This document shows, piece after piece, positions 55,936 through 64,000 of a stretch of DNA of 64,000 nt. Numbering within the stretch: position 1 is the first letter of the stretch; every line of letters begins with the position of its first letter. The notes below the pieces were generated by a model. That model was given only the letters and a program-made list of their open reading frames with translations. It was not told where the DNA came from and made no database searches. The position numbers and the translations under genes are program-made. Source of the DNA: SG8-40 sp963792855 (GTDB taxonomy: Bacteria; Pseudomonadota; Gammaproteobacteria; Burkholderiales; Eutrophovitaceae); assembly GCA_963792855.1 (NCBI GenBank), contig CAWBXZ010000003.1, forward strand, positions 1-64,000, written 5' to 3'.

Positions 55936-56448
55936 ATGCGTGTACACCATTTCATTGCCGTCATCCTGGTCGCGTCCGCCTCGATCGCGACTGCCGCCGA
56001 TCTGTCCAAACTGAAAAAGTGGACAGACGGCGCACCGCCGCCACTGGCGCTCGAAGATCTCAACGGCCAGCAGCGCCAGCTCGCGGACTATCGCGGCAAG
56101 GTCGTAGTGCTGAATTTCTGGGCGACGTGGTGCGCACCATGCATCGAGGAAATGCCCTCCTTCGAGCGGCTTGCCAATCAGCTCGCCAACGCGCCGTTTG
56201 CGCTGGTCACCGTCAATTTCGGCGAGAAACCGGCGCGCATCACGCCATTCCTCGAAAAAATCGGCGTCGATGTGCCGGTATGGCTGGACACCGATATGCG
56301 TGCGTCGAAGGCCTGGGTCAAGCGAGGGCTGCCGACCACCTACATTATCGATGCCGATCAGAACATTCGCTATCAGGTGCTCGGCGAACTCGCCTGGGAT
56401 GCGCCTGAGGTCGTAGCGAAGATCCGCGAACTACTGCCGACACCCTAG
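55936..56448 (+). CDS. TlpA-family periplasmic thiol-disulfide oxidoreductase
   Basis: 170 residues from the ATG at 55936; a signal peptide (HHFIAVILVASASIATAAD) precedes a thioredoxin domain. The active site is WCAPC (C66, C69), with GLPTTYIIDADQNI containing the cis-Pro. Such proteins reduce or make disulfides in the periplasm, for cytochrome c maturation (CcmG/ResA-like) or metal centres. It is followed by a Tat-exported transglutaminase-like protein 42 bases on, and might act on it. Periplasmic quinoproteins and cytochromes elsewhere in the window would be other clients. Confidence 0.87.
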   Translation: MRVHHFIAVILVASASIATAADLSKLKKWTDGAPPPLALEDLNGQQRQLADYRGKVVVLNFWATWCAPCIEEMPSFERLANQLANAPFALVTVNFGEKPARITPFLEKIGVDVPVWLDTDMRASKAWVKRGLPTTYIIDADQNIRYQVLGELAWDAPEVVAKIRELLPTP

Positions 56449-56490
56449 TTTGGCAAGCTCGCGTCTGGTCGCATCACCTTGAGAAAGATA

Positions 56491-57628
56491 ATGACAATGA
56501 ATAGACGTTCGTTTCTGCAAGCGGGCGCCGCTGCACTGGTCGCCGCCACTGGACCACGGTTCGCTGCTGCCGCAACCGGCAGCGCCGACGCGGCCGCATC
56601 GATCCGCTTCGAACCCATGCCACAGGCCTGGCGCGTGTTCGAAGTGACGACGCGCATCGAATTGCTGTCTGCGGCCGGCAGGCCTCGTGTCTGGCTGCCG
56701 TTGCCTTCGGTGCACGACGACGCGTGGATGCGACCAATGGGCAACCGGTGGTCGGGTAACGCCGACGACAATGCAACCCGTGACCGAACCCCGCTATGGC
56801 ACGCAGATGCTGTTTGCCGAATGGACTGACACCAAACTTGCGCCGGCACTCGAAGTACCGGTCCTGGAAATACGGAGCCGCTTTGCCACGCGCGACCGGA
56901 AGACCGACTGGAATGCGCACGGCGATTATCGACTACCGGATTCAGAGCGGCGGCTGTATACCGAAGCGACCAGTCTGATCCCCACCGACGGCATCGTTCT
57001 TCGTACCGCGAGCGCCGCCATTGGCGACGCGTGTTCGGATACCGACAAGGCACGGGCGATCTACGACTGGATTGTCGGCAACACCGCGCGCAATCCGAAA
57101 ACGCGCGGCTGCGGGCTCGGAGACATCGGCACGATGCTCGAGACGGGTGATCTCAGCGGCAAATGCGCCGACATCAACACCCTGTTCGTTGGCATGTGCC
57201 GCGCGGTGGGCATCCCGGCGCGCGATGTGTATGGCGTGCGCGTCGCCGATTCGCGCTTCGGCTACCGCAGCCTCGGCAAGAGCGGCGACATCACCAGGGC
57301 GCAGCATTGCCGTGCGGAAGTATTCCTCGAAGCATACGGCTGGGTACCCGCCGATCCGGCGGACGTGCGCAAGGTCGTGCTGGAGGAGCGGCCCGGGCTG
57401 ACACTGGCGCATCCGCTGGTCAATTCCGTACGCGAGCAATTGTTCGGTGGCTGGGAGACCAACTGGCTCGCTTACAACTTCGGCCACGATATCGAACTGC
57501 CGTTCTCCAATGGGCCGGTGATTCCCTTCCTCATGTATCCGCAGGGCGAAACTGCCGACGGCCGGCTCGACAGCCTCGCACCGGAACTTTTCCGCTACCA
57601 GTTGACCTCGGTCGAGATCGCCGCTTGA
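56491..57628 (+). pseudogene. Tat-exported transglutaminase-like protein, frameshifted
   Basis: About 378 residues after removing one base near 56775. The start carries a twin-arginine signal (NRRSFLQAGAAALVAATG). The C-terminal transglutaminase-like domain has the catalytic Cys in SGKCADINTLFVGMCRAVG (about C225), His in AQHCRAEVFLEAYGW and Asp in VPADPADV. Bacterial members are mostly cysteine proteases or amidases acting on peptides or cell wall. The frame break falls in an unconserved linker between the two parts, so error is the easier explanation. Its last bases overlap the start of the HAD gene. Confidence 0.75.
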
Positions 57629-58491
57629 CGCGCGCGCCTGAATCGGACCCGATTGCGCGGGTTTCAATTGGCGCGCTGATCGAGCGCTACGACCTGATCC
57701 TGTTCGATGCCTACGGCGTGCTGGTGCACTCCGCGGGCGCCCTGCCCGGTGCGCAACAAACAATCGCCCGGTTGAACGAACTGGACAAACCGTATGCCGT
57801 TCTCACCAACGACGCATCCAAGCTGCCGGATACGGCAGCAACGCGCTACCGCGGTTTCGGCCTCGACATCCCGGTCGACCGGATCGTTTCTTCCGGCTTG
57901 CTCCTGAAAGAGTACTTCGAGCGTCACAAACTGCGCGGTGCCCGGTGCATCGTGCTCGGAACGCCCGACAGCCATCGCTTTGTCGAGCAGGCCGGCGGCA
58001 CGATTGTTCCCGCCGACGGCCCCTGCGACGTGCTGGTGGTGGGCGACGAGAACGGTTACAACTTTGTCGAAACGGTTGATGCAACGCTGTCGACGCTTTT
58101 TCGCGCGATCGATGCCGGCAAGAACGTGCGACTCGTGCTGCCCAACCCCGACCTGATTTTCCCGCACGGCGAGGACCGCTTCGGGATTGCCGCAGGCAGT
58201 GTCGCGCTCATTTGCGAGTCGGCGTTGCGCCGCCGCTATCCGCAACGCACGGATCTGGTGTTCGACCGGCTCGGAAAACCGAACGGCGATCTGTACGAAG
58301 CCGCGATGACCCGGTTCGGCACGCGCAACGCAGTGATGATTGGCGACCAGCTCGAAACCGATATTGCCGGGGCCGCGGCATGCGGCATCGACAGCGCCCT
58401 GATCGCCACCGGCGTATCGGTGGTGAATAATGCAACATCGGCAACCGCTATCCGTCCGACCTACTGGATGCCTTCCCTCAACGACGATTGA
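57625..58491 (+). CDS. HAD-superfamily class IIA hydrolase
   Basis: 288 residues starting at TTG, which overlaps the previous stop by four bases (TTGA); no ATG is available before the first motif. Motif I is LILFDAYGVLV, with nucleophile D28 but Tyr where the second Asp usually stands. AVLTNDASK is motif II, and IGDQLETDIAGAAACG motif IV. The spacing fits TIGR01459-type class IIA phosphatases (NagD relatives). The loss of the acid/base Asp makes a true phosphatase uncertain. Coupled translation with the transglutaminase gene suggests a common operon. Confidence 0.78.
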   Translation: MTRAPESDPIARVSIGALIERYDLILFDAYGVLVHSAGALPGAQQTIARLNELDKPYAVLTNDASKLPDTAATRYRGFGLDIPVDRIVSSGLLLKEYFERHKLRGARCIVLGTPDSHRFVEQAGGTIVPADGPCDVLVVGDENGYNFVETVDATLSTLFRAIDAGKNVRLVLPNPDLIFPHGEDRFGIAAGSVALICESALRRRYPQRTDLVFDRLGKPNGDLYEAAMTRFGTRNAVMIGDQLETDIAGAAACGIDSALIATGVSVVNNATSATAIRPTYWMPSLNDD

Positions 58492-58539
58492 CGCGGACGC
58501 TGCCTGACGCGCGATTGCACGCCAGGCCGCAACACCAGC

Positions 58540-59433
58540 ATGAACCAACGCCAACCGCTCAACGCCAGCGCCATTGCGACCATGGTGCTGCTGACATCGC
58601 TCTGGGGATTTACCCAGGTTGCGATCAAGCTCGCCGCCGATGATGTTTCCGTCGTGATGCAGGCAGGCCTTCGATCCGTGATTTCGCTGGTGCTGCTGTT
58701 CGGCTGGGCGCGATGGCGCGGCACGCCGTTGTTCAATCGCGACGGCACATGGTGGCCGGGCCTGGCTGCAGGTGCGCTATACGCGGGAGAATTCCTGTTC
58801 ATGTACGCGGGGCTCGCGCATACCAGTGCCTCACGGATGGTGGTTTTCGTTTACCTTGCGCCGGTGCTCACTGCGGTCGGCGTGCACCTTTTCGTCAAGG
58901 GCGAACAACTGGTTGGCTACCAGTGGGCCGGCGTACTGTTCGCGTTTGCCGGCATCGCAGTGGCATTCGGCGACGGTTTCCTCGCCAGCCCGGCGTCATT
59001 GCTCGGTGACGCGTTCGGCATTATCGCCGCCTTGTTCTGGGCCGCGACGACCGTCGTCATTCGCACCACGGCGCTGTCACAAGCCAGTGCCTCGAAAACG
59101 CTGCTCTACCAGATCGGCATCGCCGCGCTGTGTCTGCCGTTCATATCGGTACTGATCGGCGAGCCTGGGGTCGTTGCCGTGACAACCACCGCCGTGGCCA
59201 GCGTTGCGTTTCAGGGCATTGTCGTATCCTTCGCCAGCCATCTCGCCTGGTTCTGGTTGCTGACACGATTCCTGGCCGGCCGGCTCGCCGCGTTTTCGTC
59301 CCTCGCACCGCTGTTTGGCGTACTGGGCGGCGTCGTGGTTCTCGGCGAACCGCTGCGCGCGCAGTTCGCGTTCGCCGCTGCGTTGGTGATTGCCGGGATC
59401 TATCTGGTAAACCGGCAAAGTCCATCGCGATAA
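58540..59433 (+). CDS. DMT-family (EamA) transporter
   Basis: 297 residues with ten predicted helices in two EamA repeats. The first begins MVLLTSLWGFTQVAIKLAAD, the second around GIIAALFWAATTVVIRTTA. PLFGVLGGVVVLGEPLRAQF is the typical repeat end with the Glu-Pro. These export or import metabolites, often amino acids. The gene is 48 bases after the HAD gene and just before the aromatic-degradation cluster. The substrate is unknown. Confidence 0.85.
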   Translation: MNQRQPLNASAIATMVLLTSLWGFTQVAIKLAADDVSVVMQAGLRSVISLVLLFGWARWRGTPLFNRDGTWWPGLAAGALYAGEFLFMYAGLAHTSASRMVVFVYLAPVLTAVGVHLFVKGEQLVGYQWAGVLFAFAGIAVAFGDGFLASPASLLGDAFGIIAALFWAATTVVIRTTALSQASASKTLLYQIGIAALCLPFISVLIGEPGVVAVTTTAVASVAFQGIVVSFASHLAWFWLLTRFLAGRLAAFSSLAPLFGVLGGVVVLGEPLRAQFAFAAALVIAGIYLVNRQSPSR

Positions 59434-59583
59434 GCGGGCATCGACTGCCGGCAACGCCGGACACCGGTCCGACACCATTCCGTAATCCCGCGATTGCGCG
59501 TACCCCCCCGGATTTGAACAGCCGTTGCGGGTTATGCTTCCGGTTTCAAAACCACGAACAATACAAACGAACGGGAGATATTG

Positions 59584-60360
59584 ATGGATCTGGGACTCAA
59601 GGGCCGCTGGGCCCTCATCACCGGCGCTTCCAAAGGAATTGGCTACGCAGCCGCAGACAGCCTTGCGCAAGCCGGTTGTAACCTGCATCTCGCAGCGCGC
59701 ACAAAAGCCGATCTCGAAGCGGCGCAGGCGCGGCTGAAAAAGCAGTACGGGGTCAAGGTCGAGATCCATGCCACCGATCTGTCGGATGGCGACGCGGCTC
59801 GCAGACTGGTTGAGCGGTGCAAGGACGTGGACATTCTGGTCAACAACGCGGGCGCGATTCCCGCGGGCGACATACACACAATGACCGAGGACCGCTGGCG
59901 CGACGCGTGGAACCTGAAAGTCTTCGGCTACCAGAACATGTGCCGGGCGATGCTCGCGTACATGCGCGAACGCGGCAGCGGCGTGATCGTCAACGTCATC
60001 GGTGCCGCAGGCGAAGCGCACACGCCGGCATACATTGCCGGCACTGCGGGCAATGCGTCGATCATGGCAATGACGCGCGCACTGGGTGCGACCAGCCGTT
60101 CCTACGGCGTGCGCGTCGTCGGCATCAACCCCGGCCTGATCGCCACCGACCGCATGACGACACTCCTGCGCACCAAGGCCGAAAAGGAATTCGGCGATGC
60201 CGACAAGTGGGAACAACTGATCGACAAGACCTACCCACCCGGCGCACCCGAGCACATCGGCGACATGGTGGCCTTCCTGGCATCCGACCGTTCCGCCAAT
60301 ACGACCGGAACGATTATTACCATCGACGGCGGTTCATCGGCACGCGGCACGAGTGTGTAA
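59584..60360 (+). CDS. SDR-family protein lacking catalytic Ser and Lys
   Basis: 258 residues from the ATG at 59584 behind GGGAG. The coenzyme motif is intact (TGASKGIGYAAADS, NNAG). At the catalytic positions, however, it has VNVIGAAGEAHTPAYIAGTAG: Ser is replaced by Gly/Ala and the Lys of YxxxK is Thr. The pattern YIAGTAGNAS recurs, as I recall, in a subfamily of SDR genes near aromatic degradation genes, so the change may be functional. A role in dihydrodiol or side-chain oxidation is possible but unproven. Confidence 0.8.
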   Translation: MDLGLKGRWALITGASKGIGYAAADSLAQAGCNLHLAARTKADLEAAQARLKKQYGVKVEIHATDLSDGDAARRLVERCKDVDILVNNAGAIPAGDIHTMTEDRWRDAWNLKVFGYQNMCRAMLAYMRERGSGVIVNVIGAAGEAHTPAYIAGTAGNASIMAMTRALGATSRSYGVRVVGINPGLIATDRMTTLLRTKAEKEFGDADKWEQLIDKTYPPGAPEHIGDMVAFLASDRSANTTGTIITIDGGSSARGTSV

Positions 60361-60494
60361 CCTTACGTGCCTCCTTGTTTACTGCAGATAGTCTACGCAC
60401 CGGGATGCCCGCCCCGACAGGCAATCCCGTGTGAACCAGCCTCACAGACAATCGGGCTCAACATGAACACCACCAGCAACGAAAGGAACAGCAG

Positions 60495-60947
60495 ATGCTG
60501 CCACCGCGCATAGACAAGGAAGTCGTCCAACGCAGAATCGGCGCTTACGCCGACAAATCGCAAAGCCTCGAGAAACGCGGCGAGATCTACGAGGAACTGC
60601 TTGGATTCGTGCCGCCGCGCATCGAGGCGCGCCTCAATGTCACCGGCGCACTCGACCCGAAGATGGTCGAATTGCAGGAGCAGATGCGCGAGCATGGCAT
60701 GTATCCGAAATGCTTCGACGTGAAGACTTCGCAGCTCATGCTGTTCGGCATGTTGCTGATGGACCTGAACGACGCGGCTACCCTGCACGGCATCGCCGCG
60801 CGCCGGGCCGGGGCGACCTGGGAAGAAATGCAGGGCGTGATCAACCTGTGTTTTCTGTTCCGCGGTCTTTCGGCGGCCAACCGTGGCGCAGAGATACTGG
60901 CCAATATCGCCAAGCGCGAGGATACTGAGGAAAAGGCGGGAAAGTGA
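60495..60947 (+). CDS. Carboxymuconolactone decarboxylase-like (AhpD fold) protein
   Basis: 150 residues, all-helical, with KTSQLMLFGMLLMDLNDAATLHGIAARRAGATWEEMQGV in the region where AhpD has its CxxC. The characteristic His (LHGIA) and the helix after it are present but the CxxC is missing, so peroxidase activity is unlikely. It resembles the carboxymuconolactone decarboxylase (PcaC) branch. Its place within the meta-cleavage cluster fits a role in processing ring-cleavage products, although PcaC belongs to the ortho pathway. Confidence 0.65.
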   Translation: MLPPRIDKEVVQRRIGAYADKSQSLEKRGEIYEELLGFVPPRIEARLNVTGALDPKMVELQEQMREHGMYPKCFDVKTSQLMLFGMLLMDLNDAATLHGIAARRAGATWEEMQGVINLCFLFRGLSAANRGAEILANIAKREDTEEKAGK

Positions 60948-61050
60948 AACCAACCGTCGGCTCGAACGAGCAGGATGAATGCCAGCGATCGCTCGCGCTG
61001 GACGAGTGAACCCACGGAAACTGGTGAGCACCTTATACTGACCGCCACCA

Positions 61051-61098
61051 ATATTGATCGGATCGCATATTGACCGGATCGCATATTGATCGGATCGC
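61051..61098 (+). repeat. Three 16-base direct repeats upstream of the hydratase gene
   Basis: Units at 61051-61066, 61067-61082 and 61083-61098 read ATATTGATCGGATCGC with a single change (C for T) in the middle copy. A fourth partial, ACCGATCG, follows. They lie 36-83 bases before the hydratase start, where a regulator of the meta-cleavage operon would be expected to bind. Each unit repeats the GATCGGATC core. Confidence 0.7.
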
Positions 61099-61133
61099 AC
61101 CGATCGAAAACATTTTTTCATGAAGCCGTGACC

Positions 61134-61922
61134 ATGGGACTGGACCAGAAGAAAATTACCGCGCTTGGAGACGAGTTGTACGAGGCATGGCGCGATGCGC
61201 GCCAGATCGCACCACTGACCGCGCGCGAGCCGGACATCTCCATCGACGAAGCCTACCGCGTACAGTTGCGCACGATCGAGCGCCGTGTCGAGGCAGGCGA
61301 ACACATTGTCGGCAAGAAGATCGGCATCACCGCCAAAGCCGTCATGCAGATGCTGAAAGTCGACCAACCCGATTTCGGGCACCTGCTCTCGGGCATGACT
61401 TACAACGAAGGCGAGCCGCTCGAAGCAAAACGATTCTGCCAGCCGCGCGGTGAAGGCGAGATCGCGTTCATCCTCGGCAAGGACCTGGCCGGTCCGGGCA
61501 TCAAGGGCCCGGATGTGCTCGCCGCGACCGAGTGCATCATGCCTGCCTTCGAAATCGTCGACTCGCGCGTGAAGGACTGGAAAATCAGGATCCAGGACAC
61601 GGTGGCCGACAATGCCTCGGCCGCGGCCTTTGTGCTCGGCGATGCGGCTGTCAGCGCGCGCGGGATCGACCTCGCGACCTGCGGCATGGTGCTGGAAAAA
61701 AACGGCGAGATCATTGGCACCGGGGCCGGGGCGGCCTCGCTCGGCAATCCGGTCAACGCCGTGGCGTGGCTTGCCAACACGCTGGGGCATCTGGGAATCG
61801 CGCTCAAGGCAGGTGAAGTCATCCTTTCGGGCTCGCTGTCGATCATGTTTCCGATTCAGGCCGGTGACGTGTTGCGCATGAGCCTGAACGGCATCGGCAA
61901 CGTTTCGTGCCGCTTCACCTGA
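61134..61922 (+). CDS. 2-oxopent-4-enoate hydratase (DmpE/XylJ/MhpD-like)
   Basis: 262 residues from the ATG at 61134. It belongs to the fumarylacetoacetate hydrolase fold as used by hydratases: KIGITAKAVMQML, and RGEGEIAFILGKDLAG with the metal-binding Glu residues. It is about the same size as, and paralogous to, the gene at 61975 (DSRVKDWKIRIQDTVADNAS versus DSRYRDFKFDLKSVIADNTS). In the meta pathway this step hydrates 2-oxopent-4-enoate to 4-hydroxy-2-oxovalerate. The aldolase and aldehyde dehydrogenase that follow are not yet in view. Confidence 0.85.
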   Translation: MGLDQKKITALGDELYEAWRDARQIAPLTAREPDISIDEAYRVQLRTIERRVEAGEHIVGKKIGITAKAVMQMLKVDQPDFGHLLSGMTYNEGEPLEAKRFCQPRGEGEIAFILGKDLAGPGIKGPDVLAATECIMPAFEIVDSRVKDWKIRIQDTVADNASAAAFVLGDAAVSARGIDLATCGMVLEKNGEIIGTGAGAASLGNPVNAVAWLANTLGHLGIALKAGEVILSGSLSIMFPIQAGDVLRMSLNGIGNVSCRFT

Positions 61923-61974
61923 GCTGCCGCGAACACATGCGTGACGGAAGTCACTCGACGGGAAAAGATCTGAT

Positions 61975-62763
61975 ATGACACTGGACGACAAGACGGTTGA
62001 AAAACTCGCCGCGCACCTGGAGCAAGCCGAACTGAAGGCGCAGGACGTGGTGAAGATTACCGACGCGCACCCGGGCATGGATTTCGAAGATGCCTACGCG
62101 ATTCAATATGCCATTCGCAAGGCGAAGATGGGGCGCGGCCAGAAATTCTCCGGCCTGAAAATGGGCCTGACTTCGCGCGCCAAAATGACCCAGATGGGCG
62201 TGGACACGCCGATTTTCGGTTTTCTGATGGATTACATGTCGCGCGGTGACGGCGAAGAAATACGCATCGACGAACTGATTCACCCCAAGATCGAACCCGA
62301 GATCGCTTTCGTGACAAAGGCCGATCTGCGCGGCCCCGGTTGCCATATCGGCGACGTGCTGGTCGCAACCGATTTCGTCTTGCCGGCCATGGAAGTGATC
62401 GATTCGCGCTATCGCGATTTCAAGTTCGATCTGAAATCGGTGATCGCGGACAACACCTCGTCTTCGCGTTTCGTCGCGGGCGGTCACGCCGGCGACGCGC
62501 GCGCACTCGACCTTCGCACCCTCGGCGTGGTGCTGGAGAAAAACGGCGAAGTGGTCGCGACCGGGGCCGGTGCCGCGGTGCTGGGTCATCCCGCCAACAG
62601 CGTGGCGATGCTCGCCAACATGCTGGGCGCGCGCGGCGAACACATACCGGCGGGCACCTACATCATGACGGGTGCGGTCACCGAGGCGGTGGCGGTGGCA
62701 AAAGGCGATTGCGTGACCGCGCGCTTTCAGGGGCTGGGCAGCGTATCGGTGCGCTTTGTCTGA
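61975..62763 (+). CDS. 4-oxalocrotonate (2-oxo-3-hexenedioate) decarboxylase, DmpH/XylI-like
   Basis: 262 residues. The N-terminus KLAAHLEQAELKAQDVVKIT and the FAH-fold core IEPEIAFVTKADLRGPG fit the 4-oxalocrotonate decarboxylase family, which works in complex with the hydratase. The adjacent homologous hydratase gene (53 bases upstream) is the expected partner. Together they take 2-oxo-3-hexenedioate to 2-oxopent-4-enoate and on. The tautomerase, dehydrogenase and hydrolase genes of the pathway are not seen in this window. Assignment between the two paralogues is by overall similarity. Confidence 0.82.
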   Translation: MTLDDKTVEKLAAHLEQAELKAQDVVKITDAHPGMDFEDAYAIQYAIRKAKMGRGQKFSGLKMGLTSRAKMTQMGVDTPIFGFLMDYMSRGDGEEIRIDELIHPKIEPEIAFVTKADLRGPGCHIGDVLVATDFVLPAMEVIDSRYRDFKFDLKSVIADNTSSSRFVAGGHAGDARALDLRTLGVVLEKNGEVVATGAGAAVLGHPANSVAMLANMLGARGEHIPAGTYIMTGAVTEAVAVAKGDCVTARFQGLGSVSVRFV

Positions 62764-62810
62764 GCCTGATTACCGGGCTGTTTGATGCCGGACCACTTCG
62801 AGGCCTGAAG

Positions 62811-63833
62811 ATGAATTCCAGACTCTCCTTTGCCATTGTCGCGCTTGCCACTGGTTTGGTGGCGTGTTCCGAAACGAATACGCTGGAACTCAAGGTCCAT
62901 CACCTGATGCCGCCGCGCGCACCGACGCACACGAAGTTCATCGTCCCGTGGTGCGAGAAAATCGAGAAGGAGTCGGATGGCGAACTCAAGTGCCGCATCT
63001 ACCCGGCAATGCAACTGGGCGGTTCGCCAACCCAGTTATACGACCAGGTAAAAGACGGCGTGGTCGATATCGTCTGGACCGTTCCCGGCTATTCGGCGGG
63101 ACGGTTTCCAAGTATCGAAGCGTTCGAACTGCCTTTCATGATGAAAAACACGGAAGCCACCAGCAAGGCGCTGTGGGATTATGTCGCGGAGAACAAGCTC
63201 GGCGAGTTTGACGACGTCCACCTGCTCGCCCTGCACGTTCATGGCCCCGGTTACTTTCACATGGTCGACAAACCGGTGACCAGCCGCTCGGACCTGCAGG
63301 GGCTGAAAATCCGGGCACCGACCCGCCAGACCAACAAATTCATCGAACAACTCGGCGCAACACCCGTTGGCATGCCGATCCCGCAAGTTCCCGAAGCGCT
63401 GGCCAAGGGCGTGATCGACGGCACGATCGTGCCGTACGAAATCGTGCCGGCTATCAAGGCGGACGAACTCACCCGGTATCACAGCGAAACGCCGGCCTCG
63501 GAGCCGGCGATCTATACCACCACGCTGCTGTTCGCGATGAACAAGGCACGCTATGAGGGACTGAGCGCGAAGCAGAAAGAGGTGCTCGACGCAAACAGCG
63601 GCGTTGAGTTGTCGGGCTGGGCAGGCAAGATCTTTGGTGACGCGGATGCCGCCGGCAAGGCCACACTCGATCCGGATTCGATCAACGTGATTCCCCAGGC
63701 AGAGATCGAGGAATGGAAAAATCTCGCACAACCGGTCATCAAGGGATGGGTTGAGGAAATGGACGGCCGGGGCGCGGACGGCAATGCCCTGCTCAACAGC
63801 GCCCGCAGACTGACGCAGAAATACAATCCATGA
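62811..63833 (+). CDS. TRAP transporter solute-binding lipoprotein (DctP family)
   Basis: 340 residues from the ATG at 62811. The signal ends with lipobox LVAC (LATGLVACSETN), so it is likely a lipoprotein, less usual for DctP proteins. The binding domain has VHHLMPPRAPTHTKFIVPW and QLGGSPTQLYDQVKDGVVD, plus RSDLQGLKIRAPTRQTNKF, where the conserved Arg binds the carboxylate. No DctQ/DctM membrane genes are adjacent before the next gene. By context it would bring in an aromatic acid or related substrate. Its stop overlaps the dioxygenase start by ATGA. Confidence 0.85.
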   Translation: MNSRLSFAIVALATGLVACSETNTLELKVHHLMPPRAPTHTKFIVPWCEKIEKESDGELKCRIYPAMQLGGSPTQLYDQVKDGVVDIVWTVPGYSAGRFPSIEAFELPFMMKNTEATSKALWDYVAENKLGEFDDVHLLALHVHGPGYFHMVDKPVTSRSDLQGLKIRAPTRQTNKFIEQLGATPVGMPIPQVPEALAKGVIDGTIVPYEIVPAIKADELTRYHSETPASEPAIYTTTLLFAMNKARYEGLSAKQKEVLDANSGVELSGWAGKIFGDADAAGKATLDPDSINVIPQAEIEEWKNLAQPVIKGWVEEMDGRGADGNALLNSARRLTQKYNP

Positions 63834-64000
63834 GCGGAATCATTGCAACGGCTGTCGTGGCGCATGTGCCTACCCTGTCGCGCGCGGAAATTACACCGCC
63901 GTACCAGACCACGCTGGTCGAGGGCGAACGCCGGCTGGGAGAGAAGCTGCGCGCGCTTGAACCCGACCTGTGGGTTGTGGTCTCCACACACTGGGTGTCC
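63830..64000 (+). CDS. Extradiol ring-cleavage dioxygenase, LigB-type (partial, runs off window)
   Basis: The first 57 residues are in the window. AHVPTLSRAEITPPYQ carries the first iron-ligand His (AHVP), and STHWVS at the end of the window contains the second His. This is the start of a class III (LigB superfamily) extradiol dioxygenase, which cleaves catechols with O2 at the meta position. Which catechol it uses cannot be seen. It overlaps the TRAP binding-protein stop by ATGA, tying uptake and ring cleavage into one operon. Confidence 0.75.
   Translation, partial: MSGIIATAVVAHVPTLSRAEITPPYQTTLVEGERRLGEKLRALEPDLWVVVSTHWVS

Noticed and set aside
60393..62078. 561-codon minus-strand frame
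   Set aside because: Antisense to the CMD-like and hydratase genes, which have motifs and ribosome sites.

Overview
The window looks like part of the chromosome of a high-GC Gram-negative proteobacterium, with Betaproteobacteria/Burkholderiales-like features. These include a DUF2917 gene divergent from a GcvA-like LysR regulator, a homodimeric AceE next to an Lrp regulator, a lysine/alanine-rich H1-like protein, TRAP and SulP transporters, and several quinoprotein and aromatic-degradation genes. Taxonomy is an inference. No rRNA, tRNA, CRISPR array or intact insertion sequence was found.

Left edge (1-4,300) is accessory DNA. It holds a GIY-YIG protein, a REP-like hairpin, a frameshifted nuclease-fold/SEC-C protein and an AbiJ-like protein. 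Between the last two is a 69-bp structure resembling an integron attC site in the correct orientation, so these may be gene cassettes. From 4.3 to 8.3 kb lie a broken quinoprotein dehydrogenase, a secreted protein with a stop codon, a fatty-acid desaturase and a Cys-rich secreted protein.

8.5-14.5 kb is a three-gene von Willebrand factor operon without a visible MoxR gene. It diverges from a sulfatase-family protein that lacks several catalytic residues. 16.3-18.4 kb has a cytochrome c and a PQQ alcohol dehydrogenase with the Asp pair expected of lanthanide-dependent enzymes. 18.7-35.4 kb is general metabolism: regulators, cupin, dienelactone hydrolase, two ketopantoate-reductase-family proteins, aldehyde and alcohol dehydrogenases, two alpha/beta hydrolases (one with a haloacetate dehalogenase signature) and a periplasmic glutaminase. 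35.6-45.7 kb is transport: a sodium/solute symporter with a 29-residue companion, an OpuC-type osmolyte ABC system, an M81 peptidase and an RND efflux pair.

46.5-49.8 kb is the most unusual part. A Rieske oxygenase and an Orn/Lys/Arg decarboxylase converge and overlap at their 3' ends, and each is preceded at similar distance by a copy of the same leader sequence. 50-58.5 kb holds SulP, LOG, Lrp, AceE, thioredoxin, transglutaminase and HAD genes. 58.5-64 kb is a probable meta-cleavage aromatic catabolism cluster: SDR, CMD-like protein, 2-oxopentenoate hydratase, oxalocrotonate decarboxylase, TRAP binding protein and the start of an extradiol dioxygenase.

At least eight genes are interrupted by single-base indels or a stop codon, yet read as near-complete proteins once one base is corrected. 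Residual sequencing error is the simplest explanation, and these genes should be treated as probably intact until raw reads are checked.
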